Made by a program: the position numbers and the translations under genes. The notes beneath the pieces were generated by a model, which was given only the letters and a program-made list of their open reading frames with translations, was not told where the DNA came from and ran no database searches. Positions 11,061 through 23,700 of a stretch of DNA of 64,000 nucleotides are shown piece after piece. Origin of the DNA: Pristionchus mayeri (taxonomy: Eukaryota > Nematoda > Chromadorea > Rhabditida > Neodiplogasteridae); assembly GCA_036245805.1 (NCBI GenBank), contig BTRK01000005.1:47107216-47171215 (forward strand), in the 5' to 3' direction. Position 1 is the first letter of the stretch; every line of letters starts with the position of its first letter.

Positions 11061-12649
11061 CTTGAGTATTTTAAGAAATTAATAGCTCAGAATCTGACCA
11101 ATTATCGCCCAATCACAAGCTAACGATCATAAAGTTCACATATTCTCTGTTCACTGCTCCATCATAATTATGATTCCTCGCGTGCCATAAAAAAGAGCCA
11201 AAATATCTGCAATGCTCACTACTCAAGACCTTATTTAGAGGTCAAAACTAATCCCTGACCGAAATGCAAAAAAAAGTTCATCAATCGCAACTCTCTTCCC
11301 TCCTCCTGCATTCTGCTCACTCCATCAGTGCTTCTGGCACGTCTTCCGTGAAGGTGGAGTCGAGTGATAAGTCAGCTGCCAAGAGGCGCAGCTTGTAAAG
11401 ATGGAACAAACCTGGAAAATGAACAAACCTGGAAAATGAAAATGGAAAGGAAAATAAAAAAAATGGAAAAGAAAATGAACATGGAAATGGAAAAGGAAAA
11501 TGGAAAACAAACCTGGAAAAAATGGAAGATGGAACAAATATGGAACCAACCACAATTTAAATTGTATATACCCTCGCAAATATATGTTTCAGTAGATCTA
11601 CATGAGCATCTCGAAACTACCTATTTCATTGTGTAGTCCTAGCGTAGCTTTTAAAATATAACAAAAATCAGATCCCATGCAGTATCCAGTGTTTTTATCC
11701 ACCGATTCGAATTTTTGCTACCGTGCACTCCTCATTCTCCTCGTCATCTCAGCTGCAAACATATGCACTTATCTGTGATACGAATAACCCAATCGCAAGC
11801 CTTCCCCACTGATGCATGTAGGCGCTCGTGATCGAGTTATAACATGGTATTTAGAAATCCGTAGTACATGCGATTGCATAACTATAAAATACTGCAATAT
11901 ATAAAACTGTTGATACAAAATTGGAGCAAGTGAAATGTCAAAGTATAATTGCCAAAATACAGCTGCAGATATCCATTCTTGAAGATTATTTTTTTGCAAA
12001 AGCATAGAAGGAAACAAAAAGAACTGCATAGCACAGTCTGAGAGGGTGAGAAATTAAGCAAAACTCAATTTATTACTATGTAGAAAAAAGACAAAACTTC
12101 TGTCTGTCCGTTCGTCTGTCTGTCTGTCACACTGGTTTTTCGCGAATAACTCAGCTCAAACTCATCGTAGAAGGCTAAGTCTTGGACCAAACGAAGCCTC
12201 TTGGCGTGCCATTTCAAATTCTATATCGATTGCATCATCATGACGCAATATTGCATCATCACTACGCAATATCTCCAATTTTGCCCATAGCTCTCTTCTA
12301 AAACATCTTCCAGACCTCGGACCTTGACCAGGCGGTGCACCACTGTGAGTACTTTCAAAATTTGGCATTACATCATCATTATGCAATATGATGCAATAAA
12401 CGTTTTTTGGCCACAAAACGCTTCAAAGTGGTCACACAGACTCCGGACCTGGACCACCATTCTAACTCCCGTGGCCTCAACTTTTTAATTTTGGACGTAC
12501 ATCATCACTATTCAATTTTACGTAATTCTCGTTTTTTCGGCAATAACTCGCATTATTAGTATCTCTAACACCCCTAGATTCATTTTCCTAGGCAAACAGC
12601 GTTCAGTTATCAAGAATTCCGGATATTGCGCTGCTGCGAGGCCTCACGA
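11061..12649. other. Low-complexity and degenerate-repeat stretch, no gene seen
   Basis: It holds a purine-rich run at 11406-11545 built from GGAAAATG-like units, a short TCTG/GTCT microsatellite at about 12098-12130, and between 12170 and 12560 a degenerate tandem pattern in which CTCGGACCTTGACCA-like and CATCATCAxTAxGCAAT-like segments recur. The open frames at 11317-11636 are by-products of the purine run. Confidence 0.6.
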
Positions 12650-14490
12650 GAACTGGTACCAAACGTGGTTGACTGACATTCCATGCGGAATTTATACAAA
12701 CATGCTTCCCGACCTGCTCTCACTCCCCGCAGCGTGAGCCTTTTACGACGTTTTAAGCAGGCTCTCACCAGTCACTTACAATTATTTTTTCATGCATAAA
12801 ACTGGTACCAAACGTGGTTGACTGACATTCCATGCGGAATTTATACAAACATGCTTCCCAACCTGCTCTCACTCCCCGCAGCGTGAGCGTTGTGAAAGGC
12901 TCGTGAGGCCGAGGGCGATCCGAAAAAGTTGGAATGGGGCGAAGCCCGTTCCAACTTTTTCGGATCGCTCGAGGCCTCACGAGCCTTTTACAACGTTTTA
13001 AGCAGGCTCTCACCAGTCGCTTACAATTATTTTTCATGCATAAAACTGGTACCAAGCGTGGTTGACTGGCATTCCGTGCGGAATTTATACAAACATGCTT
13101 CCCGACCTGCTCTCACTCCCCGCAGCGTGAGCCTTTTACGACGTTTTAAGCAGGCTCTCACCAGTCGCTTACAATTATTTTTTCATGCATAAAACTGGTA
13201 CCAAGCGTGGTTGACTGGCATTCCATGCGGAATTTATACAAACATGCTTCCCAACTTGCTCTCACTCCCCGCAGCGTGAGCGTTGTGAAAGGCTCGTCAG
13301 GCCGAAGGCGATCCGAAAAAATTGGAATGGGGCGAAGCCCCATTCCAACTTTTTCGGTTCGCTCGAGGCCTCACGAGCCTTTTACAACGTTTTAAGCAGG
13401 CTCTCACCAGTCGCTTACAATTATTTTTTCATGCATAAAACTGGTACCAAGCGTGGTTGACTGACATTCCATGCGGAATTTATACAAACATGCTTCCCGA
13501 CCTGCTCTCACTCCCCGCAGCGTGAGCCTCTTACGACGTTTTAAGCAGGCTCTCACCAGTCGCTTACAATTATTTTTTCATGCATAAAACTGGTACCAAG
13601 CGTGGTTGACTGGCATTCCATGCGGAATTTATACAAACATGCTTCCCAACCTGCTCTCACTCCCCGCAGCGTGAGCGTTGTGAAAGGCTCGTGAGGCCGA
13701 AGGCGATCCGAAAAAATTGGAATGCGGCGAAGCCCCATTCCAACTTTTTCGGATCGCTCGATGCCTCACGAGCCTTTTACAACGTTTTAAGCAGGCTCTC
13801 ACCAGTCGCTTACAATTATTTTTTCATGCATAAAACTGGTACCAAGCGTGGTTGACTGACATTCCATGCGAAATTTATACAAACATGCTTCCCGACCTGC
13901 TCTCACTCCCCGCAGCGTGAGCCTTTTACGACGTTTTAAGCAGGCTCTCACCAGTCGCTTACAATTATTTTTTCATGCATAAAACTGGTACCAAGCGTCG
14001 TTGACTGACATTCCATGCGAAATTTATACAAACATGCTTCCCGACCTGCTCTCACTCCCCGCAGCGTGAGCCTTTTACGACGTTTTAAGCAGGCTCTCAC
14101 CAGTCGCTTACAATTATTTTTTCATGCATAAAACTGGTACCAAGCGTGGTTGACTGGCATTCCATGCGGAATTTATACAAACATGCTTCCCAACCTGCTC
14201 TCACTCCCCGCAGCGTGAGCCTTTTACGACGTTTTAAGCAGGCTCTCACCAGTCGCTTACAATAATTTTTTCATGCATAAAACTGGTACCAAGCGTGGTT
14301 GACTGACATTCCATGCGAAATTTATACAAACATTCTTCCCGACCTGCTCTCACTCCCCGCAGCGTGAGCCTTTTACGACGTTTTAAGGAGGCTCTCACCA
14401 GTCACTTACAATTATTTTTTCATGCATAAAACTGGTACCAAGCGTGGAATGGGGCGAAGCCCCATTCCACGCTTGGTACCAGTTTTATGC
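12650..14490 (+). repeat. Tandem array of alternating 149- and 246-bp units
   Basis: AACTGGTACCAA starts each unit, at about 12650, 12798, 13043, 13192, 13438, 13587, 13833, 13982, 14131, 14280 and 14428. Spacing is 148/149 or 245/246 bp and alternates strictly over the first seven units before becoming plain 149. The extra ~97 bp is a self-complementary insert (arms with CGATCCGAAAAA and TTTTTCGGATCG around GGGGCGAAGCCC) placed at the same position in the unit. The array ends in a hairpin, GGAATGGGGCGAAGCCCC, followed by an inverted start motif. It looks like a 149-bp satellite invaded once by a hairpin, with the dimer then amplified. Confidence 0.92.
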
Positions 14491-14769
14491 ATGGTACCTT
14501 CGGTCGCTAGTTTAATTTTTGCTTTCTGGATGTAATTCTGTACAAAATATGACAAAATGTGATATATGAAAATATACATCGCTTACAAATGATATAAACC
14601 TTTTTCCATTTGTAAGAGATGGATATATTCACACTATTTGCTATCCGTGCGTGGACCTCCTACCTTTAATTATTGTAATGCGAGATATTTCTTAGTCAAT
14701 CGATATTCACCTCATCTTCATCTTCTTTCTCCTCACTCGATGTCCGGCTTCAGAATTTACCCTCCGTAA

Positions 14770-16170
14770 TTGTATCTGTTCTCACTAGGGTTCTCTTATT
14801 GGAAAATTTTTGTATCATTTTCAGATATGTTTCATGTTCGCCATATATATTAACTATGTAGTGTAGATGAAACTAGTGGGCAACTACGCTTCTTTTAAAG
14901 TTAGACGTTATATGAATATTAAAAATAATCCCCCATTGATGCCATCAAAAATAATGGTTTTCACGCCGCGTCCGTCCCAACGCTGGATTTTTCTAGAAAG
15001 AAGCATGGTATCGACATTTTTCATAAATTGACCATCGAAATCATAAATATGACCCATCATCTGACACAGCGACACGGACTACTGTAGGTTAGTGTTGCGT
15101 TAGAAGAACGATATTGATGATTTCGCTAGATTTTGCTAGAAAGAAGCATGGTATCGACATTTTTCATAAATTGACCATCGAAATCATGAATATGACCCAT
15201 CATCTGACACAGCGACACGGACTACTGTAGGTTAGTGTTACGTTAGAAGAACGATATTGATGATTTCCATCCATCCTCCGACGAAATCAAAAAAATCTGA
15301 CCCAGCGTCTGACCCACGGCTACGGGTTACGGTAGCTTTCGCTTACGGTAGGAGTATGGTATTGACATTTTGATTTGATCTTCTGATGAAATCATGAAGT
15401 TGACACAACATCTGCTCCAACGCCACTCCCAGGTTACGGTAGACGGACGGACAACCGTACACCCGTTTTGTGGTCGTAAAAATTTTTCTTCTGAAAATTT
15501 CGGAAATCTTTTTCGTCTGCTGACCTTGTATTTTAATTGCACAGAAACTATCAAAATCCCATTCGAATCGAAAGCGCCAGACACAAAAAGCTTTCAGTTT
15601 ATGATAAGGTATGCAACTAGTGGGCAACTACGCCCATCTCGATATGACTGTATTCCAGGAAGAAGTGGAAAACCAATTCCCCTGTTGACTGCAAAAATGC
15701 CGGCAAAATCGCGGACCTACAGCCGCGTCTGACCCAATTGTAGGATTTAAGTATTGATGTTTTGCAACCATCCTCCGATGAAATCATGAATCTGACCCAG
15801 CGCCTGACCCAGCGAACTGGGTTACGGTAGGCATTGGTTACTGTAGTAGTACGGTATCGATGATTTCCATCTATTTCCGATGAAATCATGAGTCTGACAC
15901 AGGATCTGACCCAACGCCAATGGTATACTGTGGACAGACGGACAAGTCAACGAACACCTATTTTTTGGTCGTAAAATTTTTTCTTCTGGAAATTTTGGAA
16001 ATCTTTTTAGTGTAATGACGTTGTATTTCGATTGCACAGAAACTATCAAAATCTCATCCGAATCGAAAGCGCCAGTCAAAAAAGCGTTCAGTTTATGGTA
16101 AGGTATGCAACATATCTGAAAATGATACAAAAATTTTCCAATAAGGGAACCCTAGTTCTCACTCGCAACA
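14770..16170. mobile_element. 1.4-kb terminal-inverted-repeat element
   Basis: The ends are diverged inverted repeats: ATTGGAAAATTTTTGTATC at 14798 pairs with its complement ending at 16142, continuing outward through CTAGGG near 14785 and CCCTAG near 16150. The interior is a patchwork of inverted and direct copies of segments containing GACCCATCATCTGAC-like and TACGGTAG motifs, including a ~142-bp tandem duplication at 15001-15266. No transposase is visible. A similar end sequence (GGGTTCTCTTACTGGGAAAT) occurs near 47189 and mirrored near 48693, so the family has other members in the window. Confidence 0.7.
15001..15266 (+). repeat. ~142-bp tandem duplication
   Basis: AAGCATGGTATCGACATTTT begins at 15001 and again at 15143. 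The two copies differ at only a few positions (CATAAATATG versus CATGAATATG, GTTGCG versus GTTACG), so the duplication is young compared with its host element. Confidence 0.85.
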
Positions 16171-19100
16171 CAATTGACACAATAATGACGATGACAAGGC
16201 GGAGAAGTCGAAGGGCGCAGCAACGATTATCAAAGAATCAAAGCAAATACTGATCATTGTGTATGCAATTAGCTGAAGAGTAATATCACTGAAAAAATCG
16301 TGAACATATGAGGTAGAATTACACAGTCCCTCTACCTATACTGCTGTGCTCCGTGAAGTCAGCGGGGTATCTAGAAAAAGTTTCCCAGTGGGATGCATGC
16401 CTGATGTGTAATTATAATGTGATCATACTGGGAAAGTATGTTCAAGTCGCATATCCCAGAGGGATCCCAGTGGAATTTCCAGGTGGGACCCTAGTGGAAT
16501 TGCCCACTGCGAGGTGGAGGTGAGAAGTGGATAAGGAGAGTGGAGGAGCAGATGTCGAGTCTGAGAAAATATCAATGGTCAAATATGAATCTCATCAACT
16601 AAACAACGCGTGCATTATTTCTGAACGAGAATTTGGAATGTGCGGAGGAAGGTGTCGAGGGAACATCAGCTGGTATTTGCTCAGTGCGAATTAAAACAAT
16701 TGTGAAACACAAACGCGACAGCTCAAACAATTGTCAAGCTATTGTTTCCACAATGGCATCTCTGCTTCCGTTTCCACACATGTAAGCAAAGCTGGCACAA
16801 TCAATTCATATTTTTTTACTTAGTCCATTTACACCGTATTATCGCAAACCGTGCCTCGCGAACATATTGTCTCAGAAGAGATAGGCGGCGCCCAGATATA
16901 GAAGACAACGCGATCGAACGCTAGCTCCGCAGAAAGGAATAAATTTAATGAATAACATGAATAATACGAATAAGACAACACAATTATATTTCTAGAAGAA
17001 GATTGCATGTTTCACGCTACACATTTCGAACATAAATGCTGATGAGCTTGTCGTTTAGTCAGTGGAACATACGCGTTTGGCATAATAATTAAAACTGGGG
17101 CTATTTCAAATGAATTACCATCGATTTGGCGGTTACGGAGGGTAGACAATATTTATTTCGAATACTGAAAAGATGGATCATGATGTTTTCAGCGGATGAT
17201 TGAAGTTTCATCGGCTCCACATATTTTCAACTGAAGGTTAATATTAAACTACAATACTAGATCATATCAATTTCCGAATAAAGTTCAAGATATCGGTCAG
17301 TTAATTTCAAGTTTAGGTATATCTTTAACGGATTATTTTGGACTTATGCACGTGGACAACTGCTTTCATAAATGACGTCATTTGAAGAAAAGAATAGCTA
17401 AGAATTATCTCAGATGGCCCCTCACAGATAATTGGAATGAGGCGAGCATGCGAGAAAACTTCCAGCAGCGAAAGGGTAAGAGTGAACCAATTGTCCTGAT
17501 AGGTACCAGAAAAAATAAGAGATCGACCATATTATTGGTGGACCCCTTGCAGCAACAGCAGTTATTTTTTATCCCATTATTTTTTATTGGAAAGTACGAA
17601 AAAATTGACTTACTTGATTATTATCACCTTTAATTGTTAAGTTGAAACACATAATGGGCATGTGTGAAAAGATGGAAGAATCAAACCACTAAATTGTTTT
17701 TTTTAATTGTACGATTTTTTTCACCTGTTCAATTACGGTTTCGCAATCGCCTTATTAATCAGCCACTCGGAATATTGTGGTATGCTTGCATCATGCTTAG
17801 TTTCTAAACAGTTTCCAAAGCGCGGAAAAAAATGAAGGAATTATAATAATTGAATCTAACGTATAATTATTTGGAAACTTTTCCTACAACCCATTTCAAA
17901 CCGAAATATGGTGAGATATGCAACGGTTAAAGCATCAACGCTGCAAGTGAAAGTTAAACGATCTCAACAGCATTTCATTTGATTCTAACGACTTGTGAGT
18001 ATAAAATATGCATAGCACTTCTACGTCACTCACAAATCAAATCACCATACCTCTTTTCGTTCTCACACCCTCTCTCCACGTCTTTCACTCGTCCCATGAT
18101 CAACTCTAGATGGACATCGCTACCATTATTTGAAATAGTGTAATTACTATTAAACGATATTTTGTTATTTTCTCCAGTACAAACGTTGGTTTGTGGATGA
18201 ACAAGAGGGAGAAAGAGAGTGATGAACGAAACTAGGAACAGTGTCCCAGTGACTCCTATGCTACAGAACTATCCTAAATATTATCGAATTCCACATCATG
18301 TCAATCCCACCGAAACTTCATGTTCTAAAAAATATAATAATAAATATTTTAAACCTGAAGCTTGACCAGGAGTGCATAATCCAGGAGTGCATTGAGCAGC
18401 AACAAGGAAGGAAGAGAGGATGGCAGTCTACCCACAGCGACAGAGCGAGAGACAACCTGCGATCAAGCGTCGTCAGGGATTAGTCCACGTCGAAAGGTTG
18501 ACATGTCCTGCCAATTAACTTTTCAATTAATTCCAACTTGAAAACATTCAAAAGCATGCTCGAAAATTTTCAGGTCTAATCTGAGTCGTCGACTACATAC
18601 AGCAGCTGCAGCTCATACGACGAGGTGACAGTGCGGCCTGAAATGGAAGAAACTGAAACAAAAATTAAACCGCTAATTTAGGAGCTAATTTTGTTAATGT
18701 AGGTTTCAAGAGCAAAACAAGGCGAGCCAATTTTCCGAGAACTGATACACAGTGTTCCTACACAACGTGACGTGTTCTCGCCCATAGCGAGAACCACGTA
18801 ACGTTACTTTGCTACTTTGAAAAATTAGATTGTAAGTTGGTGGGAGTAAATAATGAAATTGTTGTTGCGATAAAACGAGAAAATATAATGCTTCCTTGAT
18901 CAAGGGATGTTGCTGGATTTGCGGATTACTTTCATCTCGATTGGGATGATGAGAGCAGTCCGCAACCAAGGGAGGTGACATGAGTTGTTTATGCCATAGT
19001 TGTGAAACGCCCGCCCGACGGCGCAGATTCGAAATGTATTCTACACTTTTTTTTTTAAATTTTAAATTTAAGTTTTCGACATTATCCTAATATGAAATTT

Positions 19101-20720
19101 ATTGCGGAGCTTTAAACCAGCCTTCCGACTCTTTCGTATACCTCGATCCGTCCTCAACCTAGGCGAGATTGATGATTTCATTATCACTGTCAAGTGAAAA
19201 TGAAATAGTTGGAGAGCGTGAAAGAGACGGAAAACGGATGAACTCGAGTCTGAAAACAGAGGAAGGGATCAACGATCAATGTTGAATGTCTTGAACTATC
19301 GATACATCAATGCTATCTGATCCAAAAATATTCGTTATGAATCAGATAAGGGCAATCCATCGTTCAAAATATGGCTAACGAGTTATGCCGAACTTGTGAA
19401 ACATGAATAAACGTCAGGAAAAAAATATATTCAGAACCTCATTCCCTATTACCAAGACGTATTTGACACCAGGAAGATATATATTTAAATATACTCACTG
19501 ACCGATCTTTCTCTCTCAAATGCTTTCCAGACTAATCGTAGCATCGCCTTTGAAAGTTCGCAAGTCTGCAGGAAGAGAAAGGGATGAATTTACATCCTTT
19601 GATACCGTAATCTGCTGTACCTTCGTCGATCAATACACCGTAAAGTCGTACCGTAAAGTATGTACCGGAAAGTCAGGGACCCGTCTAATATAAATAATTG
19701 GACTTAATGATATGACTAAATTCTTTGCAAGGCTGACTATTAATAACCGGCATCATGCTGAAGTCATGCGCTTTTATCAGATGATGTGACCTTAACCTAC
19801 CTGGTACTCGAAATTCACCAAATCAAATAGTACCGCTAAAAACATCGTTTGAACTACTTCAACTTTCCATTTCAATGCTGCCAGATCTCAACTACTTCCT
19901 TTTCATCATCGCTACCGTACTTCCATATACAGTAACCCACCCCTTCTACCGTATATTTCCAATGCTGAATGTCCCTCCCTCGATCAGCGAGTGCCGTTAG
20001 TTCTTGTCTCCCAGTACGAGATACTCGGAGACCACGCAATGAATGTGCAGGCGGCAGAAAAATGTTAGGATACGGTAGAAATACCGTAGCGATAGTGTGA
20101 CCTGGATAACTGTATTCTAATAGCCGTGTCGATTCTGATAGTATTGTTGGCAATATTGAATAAGATATTGAATGGATTTTATTTTAGAAGTATATCCCGC
20201 GTCAAGAAAATAATTGACGACAAAGAAAGATTTGCGCTTCACGCGCACTTGAGAAAGAAACTGGTGTAATATTTTTGAAGACGGATAGGTTTTTTATAAA
20301 AAAATGTTAAAAACCCCACTCGTGAATCAGTTTTGGGCAAGGAATTTCCAATAACAAAGTACTAGTTATGGAACATCGGCGCCTGCTCGCCTCATTGCTC
20401 TCTCACCAGTGAGAAAGAGCGAGAGAGTGTGTGAATCGAAGAGAGCAAGCACCGAATTGCCATCACATAGGCTTAAATATAACTCATTTTGCTCAGCGTC
20501 TTGTCCGGATTCCACTTCACGCGAAAATGACTAAAAAATAATGTAATTAGTTAATTAATTAATTAACAAAGTAGTGTCATGAGCGTGCTCTCGCTCGAAT
20601 ACCGTACTTTATTTCTAAATCACGGACATGCGTTAGACGGTTCTGCCGAGTTCGAAAATTTCGAATTTATCGATTTCTTGATTTTCCCGTTTTCTTTACG
20701 TTTGTTATTTAATTATTTAT
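16171..20720. other. 4.5-kb stretch without a recognised gene
   Basis: AT-rich and mostly single-copy as far as I can see. A GC-richer open stretch at about 18340-18480 (+) could be an exon fragment, but it has no clear splice sites or family. CCCAGTGGGA-like motifs recur around 16385-16500. TACCGTA/TACGGTA motifs cluster at 19600-20100. A purine-rich GAGAAAGAGCGAGAGAG run lies near 20420. A gene with short exons could be missed here. Confidence 0.4.
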
Positions 20721-20728
20721 GTTGCAGA
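20721..20728 (+). promoter_or_regulatory. Splice or trans-splice acceptor before the F-box gene
   Basis: ATGTTGCAG ends at 20727, after an AT-rich run, and is followed by coding-like sequence with the first in-frame ATG at 20766. I see no upstream exon that fits the phase. In nematodes such a site can receive a spliced leader; a cis-spliced upstream exon is the alternative. Confidence 0.4.
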
Positions 20729-20765
20729 CCCGATCGAGAAGGCTCCAGGAGCTGCTAAGAAGAAA

Positions 20766-23700
20766 ATGTTCGTCGATCCGGGCATCGACCTCACCACGAA
20801 GCCCATCGTCGTGCAAATGCGTCAGGTACTGCTTCTTTCTGAGTTTTTTTCATTCAAAATAATGCTTTTGTCGCCGAATTGAACCTCGGCAAAGAATGCT
20901 CGATAAACGTGACATTGTTGGTGGAGTAGGGACAAGTGTTGTGGACTAACCATTTCGTGTGATGACGTCATCTTTACCGGGCAAATGATTTGTCTAAGTT
21001 CATACGTTCAACTTCTGTATAAAAATAATTTATCGATGTTCGAACATCAACTTCTGTATAAAATAATTTATCGATGTACACATGTTCAGATGATTCTCAG
21101 TCGACTCTCTATACAAGCCGGAAGGATTTACGTAAACAACGGAGACTTCGTAAGTTGTTTCTTGGTAATTGGTGTTCGCCTGACTCCCCAGTTTACTTGC
21201 TCGGCACTACGCCGGATGACAACTATGACGTCATGCCGCCATTAATATATCAATGGCGGCATAACGTCATAGTTCTAATCCGGCCTAGTGCCGCGTGCTG
21301 TTCAGCTTTCTATAACCTGTGAGGGAGTGCGCTAAATTATTTAACTCCGCAATTGTTGCATTTTCGCAGTTATAAGTGCTATTATCGCATTTTCTCAAGC
21401 TTCCCTAAGAGTTCAAAATATGCTTTATTTATTGGAAAAATATAAATTATTGATTTATCGATTTTCTAGTTGCCGCCCTTCCTCAAGCTGCCCAATGAAC
21501 TCATCACGGACATCATCAAACGACTGCCGATCGCCGACCGACTCCGGACGACCCGAGTGAACAAGCGGCTGAACGGCGTCGAGGCCAAGGCCAACTACCA
21601 CGTGGACAGACTCATCATCAAGGAGGTGTGTGGCACGAAACCGCCGGATTTATTCCACTCTTTTTTTCCATTCTTAGGGAGCTTTAGTGCCTTAGTTTCG
21701 TCGCAAAAGTCAAGGTCACCTAATTTTTTGACAGACTCATCATCAAGGATGTATGTAGCCTGAATCTCCCTTATTTTCATGGGTCTGAAACTTTAGCCTT
21801 TGTTCCTGAGTTGCGCCTGTATATCTTACCTTTGCTCCTCGAAGACCATGCAAACAACCTTGTGGACGGACTAATCATCAAGGAAGTTCGTAGCGTGAAA
21901 CTGCCGGGTTGATACCACTTTTCCAGTTTTGGGGGCTTTAGTGCCTTAGTTCAATCAATCAATTTATCTTATCAGGCGGAAACGCTCAGAAGATGATAGG
22001 TCGGTAGTCTTCATAAGTTGCACTCCACCAATGGCTGCCAATAGCTCGGGATAGGTCGTCTCTCCATCGCGCGCGAGGCTTTCCGGGGGGACGAGTCCTA
22101 TTGAATGGAGTCGAGACAGTTGTCGCACGGCTCCACTGTTCCACTCCCATTCTTCTGATCTTGAGGGCCCAGCGCGCTTTTCGTTTCAATCCTTCCTCAT
22201 TCCAGTCTCTCAGCTTGGTAATCCCTCTCACGCGGTCATTCCTCCATCTGTCCCTTAGCGTGACTCCAAGCATCTTTCTTTCCATCTTCCTCTGGGTGAC
22301 TCTCAGCCTCTCCTTCTCGCTAGATCTCAGAGCCCATACTTCACACCCATAGAGAACTGTAGCCGTGATGCAGCTCTCGAAGACTCTCCTCCTGATCTTG
22401 ATGGACAGAATTCGAGAAGATAGGAGGTGCGAGAGCTTACTCCAGGCCAGCCACCCTAATCGAATCCGGTGTTCTATTTCGTCGGAATGATCCAAGGGAA
22501 GAGCTATTCTTCCTCCGAGATAGGTGGCGCTATCGACGAATTCGAATCGCAGATTGCCGATGATTATTGGATTGCGGGTAGAGGTGCAGGATGTGAGGAG
22601 GTTGGTCTTGCTTGCATTCACTTCGAGACCAACTCGGCTGCACGCGTCCATCAGCTTCTTCAGCATTCGTTCCAGCTCGGGTCGAGATTTGGCAACGAGA
22701 GCCACGTCATCGGCATACTCCAAGTGGCAAAGGTTCCTTCCGTCGATTCTAATTCCATCTGACTCCCAGTCAATGTTGTCCATGGCTGATCGTAGCACTG
22801 CGTTGAAGAGACGAGGGGAGAGGGTATCCCCTTGGCGGACTCCTCGACGCACAGTCACAGGAACGAGCTCCTCATTAACTCGAATGAGTGTAGAGGAGGA
22901 CTCGTAGAGACGGCGCAACATGTGGACGAGGGAGGGATGGGCTCCGAACGAGAAGAGGGCTTGCCAGCAGGCATTCCACTCCACACAGTCGAACGCCTTC
23001 TTGAAGTCGACGAACGCCAAGTAGATTGGGATACCGTACTCGGAGGTTCTTTCAGCGACCTGCTTGATGGCATGCAGGTTGTCGAGAGTACTGTAGCCGC
23101 GCCGGAAGCCGGTTTGGGTCGAGGACTCTGTTTCTTCAAGCACAGTTTCGAGTCTCTGAAGAATGACTTTGGTCATTGTCTTCAGGGAAACGGTGAGGAG
23201 GGAGATGGGACGGAAGTTCCCAATGTTGGTAGGGTCTCCTTTCTTGTGCAGAAGAGTGACAATTGCTTCGGTCAGGTCGCTTGGAACAGCCTCTCCATCT
23301 ACCAGATAGTTGAGTAGATCAGCGATAACGGGAGCAAGGTGGTTTCGAGAGTGGTATAGCATATCAGGGAGAATGCCATCCGAACCGGGTGAGTGACCAC
23401 ACTTGAGTTGGGACATCGCTTTGCTGACCTCATCGGGTAGGAAGGGAGGAAGGGGGTCCAGAGGCTGAGGAGGGACTGGGAGTGGACACGGAACTGCAGG
23501 GGTGTAGAGACCGTCAAAGAAGCTCTGGACCACTGTCTTGGTAGCTGCTTGAGAGAGAGCACCAGTTACAGGGTCGGGAACTAGAAGGCGCTTCTTTGAG
23601 GTTTGCAGACTCAGCATGCTCTTCACGATGCTCCTTCCCATGGTTGCTGCTTGCCGTGCTTGCGCCTCCTTTCGCTTCCTGATGTCATCGACGAAACTCG

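Noticed and set aside
11317..11636. Lys/Met-rich or Phe/Pro-rich open frames
   Set aside because: Both are translations of the GGAAAATG-like purine run in the two orientations.
18298..18483. Possible exon reading LDQECIIQECIEQQQG
   Set aside because: There is no acceptor or donor in phase and no second exon nearby; the peptide is low-complexity. Kept only as a remark in the gene-free stretch.
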